NCBI GenBank assembly: GCA_013816405.1
Contig: JACDEL010000018.1
Span: 1 to 41,362 of the forward strand
DNA: 41,362 bases
DNA from: Chloroflexota bacterium
Lineage (GTDB): Bacteria; Chloroflexota; Limnocylindria; QHBO01
Reading direction: 5' to 3'
The position numbers and the translations under genes are program-made. Below are positions 39,694 to 41,362 of the stretch, piece after piece. The notes below the pieces were generated by a model. The model ran no database searches, was not told the origin of the DNA, and saw only the letters and a list, made by a program, of their open reading frames with translations. The first letter of the stretch is position 1; every line of letters begins with the position of its first letter.

Positions 39694-41058
39694 CTAGAAG
39701 GCCTCCAGGTAGCGGTCGACCTCCCAGCTGCTGACCTGCTTGCGGTATTCGTCCCATTCCTCGGTCTTGGCCTCGAGGAATCGCTCGAAGACATGCTCCC
39801 CAAGCGCCTCGCCGATAACCGTGTCCTTCGACAGCTCGTCAAGCGCTTCGCGTAGGGTGCCAGGCAGCTGGCGAATCTTGCGGCTCTCGAGCTTCGCGGC
39901 ATCGAAGTGGTAGAGGTTCTCCTCGACCGGATCGGGCGGCGAGAGCTTACGCGCCACGCCGTCGAGGCCGGCCGCGACCATGCAGGCGAAGGCCAGGTAC
40001 GGGTTCGACGACGGATCGGGACAGCGCAGCTCGATGCGCGTGCTGTTGAGCTGGCCCTTGCTGATCTGCGGGATCCTGATCAGGGCCGAGCGGTTGATCC
40101 GCGCCCAGCCGATGTAGACCGGCGCCTCGTAGCCGGGAACGAGGCGCTTGTAGCTGTTCACCAGCGGCGCCAGGACGGCGATCATGCCCCGGGCGTGCTC
40201 AAGGGTGCCGGCGATGTAGCTGCGGGCGATGGCAGACAGGCCGTAAGAATCCGAGGCGTCGGCGAAGGCGTTCTTGCCCTTCTTGATGTCCCACAGGCTC
40301 TCGTGACAATGCATCCCTGACCCGTTGATGCCGAAGAACGGCTTCGGCATGAAGGTGGCGTACAACCCCTTCCGAGCAGCCACCGCCTTCAGCGTGGTCT
40401 TGAACGTCACCGCGTTGTCGGCGGTGCGCAGGGCATCGGCGTACTCGAAGTCGATCTCGTGCTGGCCGGTGGCGACCTCGTGGTGGGCCGTCTCGACCTT
40501 GATCCCGAACGCCTCGAGGTCGTTCATCATCTCCTTGCGGACCTCGGTCCCGAGGTCGCTGGAGAGGTCGAAGTAGCCAGCCGCGTCATGCGGCAGCGCC
40601 TCGACCGCGTCGTCGCTCCGCTTGAGAAGGAAGAACTCGAGCTCCGGCCCGGTGTTGAGGACATAGCCGAGCTTCTTCGCCTTCTCGAGCTGCCGGCGCA
40701 GGACCCAGCGCGGGTCGCCCGGGAAGGGCTCGCCATGAGGCGTGAAGACGTCGCAGATGACCCGCGCTGCGCCGGTCGGGCCGGGCTTGCCGTCGAGCCC
40801 GAAGCCCGGCTCCCAGGGGATCTCCGCAAAGGTGTCGAGGTCAGGCACGAGGAACATGTCGGACTCGGCGATCCGCGCGAAGCCCTCGATGCTGCTGCCG
40901 TCGAACCACTTGCCATGCTCGACCGCTTCCTCCAGCTGATGCATCGGCACCTGGACCGATTTCACCTGCCCCACGATGTCGGTGAACTGCAGGCTGACGA
41001 AGCGCAGGTTGCGGTCCTCGGCGAGCTTCAGGGCGGCGGCGAGCTGCTTGGTGGCCAT
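39694..41058 (-). CDS. glnA: Glutamine synthetase type I
   Basis: 'KWFDGSSIEGFARIAESDMFLVPD', 'GYVLNTGPELEFFLL', 'GSGMHCHESLW', 'NSYKRLVPGYEAPVYIGW'; SD AAGGAG upstream. Confidence 0.97.
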   Translation of the reverse strand: MATKQLAAALKLAEDRNLRFVSLQFTDIVGQVKSVQVPMHQLEEAVEHGKWFDGSSIEGFARIAESDMFLVPDLDTFAEIPWEPGFGLDGKPGPTGAARVICDVFTPHGEPFPGDPRWVLRRQLEKAKKLGYVLNTGPELEFFLLKRSDDAVEALPHDAAGYFDLSSDLGTEVRKEMMNDLEAFGIKVETAHHEVATGQHEIDFEYADALRTADNAVTFKTTLKAVAARKGLYATFMPKPFFGINGSGMHCHESLWDIKKGKNAFADASDSYGLSAIARSYIAGTLEHARGMIAVLAPLVNSYKRLVPGYEAPVYIGWARINRSALIRIPQISKGQLNSTRIELRCPDPSSNPYLAFACMVAAGLDGVARKLSPPDPVEENLYHFDAAKLESRKIRQLPGTLREALDELSKDTVIGEALGEHVFERFLEAKTEEWDEYRKQVSSWEVDRYLEAF

Positions 41059-41153
41059 CCACGGTCTCCTTGAGGTGGGGGAAGTGTCACCCCGAGCCTA
41101 GGCATGGTGCCTCACGACCGACAGTCGATCTGGAGCCTGCCAACCGCAAATCG

Positions 41154-41170
41154 TTGTGCAGTATGCACAA
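41154..41170. promoter_or_regulatory. Perfect dyad TTGTGCA-GTA-TGCACAA upstream of glnA, candidate operator
   Basis: 7-bp perfect arms read from sequence, in the 121-bp gap between the PucR-type stop and glnA start. Confidence 0.7.
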
Positions 41171-41179
41171 ACGCGCCGG

Positions 41180-41362
41180 TCAGGCTCGCCGGCGGTCGGC
41201 GTCCGACAGGATCCGAAGCGCGTCCTCCGGTCGACGCGGGTCCAGGCCGCGTTCGGCGCGAGCCGTCCGCAGTCGGTAGAGCACAGTATTGCGGTGGACG
41301 CCCAGCGCCCGGGCGGCAGGTGCGATCCGGCCATTGCTGCGGGCGACTGCCAGGAGCGTGGC
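41180..41362 (-). CDS. PucR/CdaR-family regulator, C-terminal HTH (5' part outside window)
   Basis: Manual minus-strand translation: ATLLAVARSNGRIAPAARALGVHRNTVLYRLRTARAERGLDPRRPEDALRILSDADRRRA*, matching the PucR C-terminal HTH (LGVHRNTVxYRL). Confidence 0.88.
   Translation of the reverse strand, partial: ATLLAVARSNGRIAPAARALGVHRNTVLYRLRTARAERGLDPRRPEDALRILSDADRRRA

Noticed and set aside
38193-39902. 569-aa minus-strand ORF
   Set aside because: Antisense to the sugar transferase gene with no family motifs.

Overview
GC-rich bacterial chromosomal window; the gene content suggests a Chloroflexota- or actinobacteria-like genome, but this is inference only. It is read from sequence plus the supplied ORF track, with no searches run. 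Contents, left to right: 3' part of an SdhA/FrdA-type flavoprotein; ATP-grasp protein; NfuA-like Fe-S protein; a DUF4395-thioredoxin fusion and a TlpA/CcmG-like thioredoxin; an eroded accessory stretch (~6.7-11.3 kb) with gene remnants ending at a tRNA-Pro(CGG) beside an integrase fragment; a PIG-V-like mannosyltransferase; a class III cyclase with a Cys4 N-terminus; an FAD monooxygenase/MBL pair divergent from a MerR-controlled SRPBCC-DUF2652-MerR operon; serA; an acyltransferase; metE with an MTHFR gene; a two-operon surface polysaccharide locus (~25-39.7 kb); glnA; and the 3' end of a PucR-type regulator. Main points for follow-up: (1) the MerR operon, which has a textbook 19-bp-spacer promoter with a perfect dyad but no obvious metal-resistance effector; (2) two consensus DnaA boxes in a convergent intergenic region, one centred in a 9-bp inverted repeat; (3) a recurring TANNNT box 6-10 nt upstream of first-gene start codons, suggesting leaderless transcription; (4) a perfect TTGTGCA-N3-TGCACAA dyad between a PucR-type gene and glnA; (5) a tRNA-Pro island scar. 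Nothing here is proven to be a new system. The MerR/SRPBCC/DUF2652 module is the best candidate.
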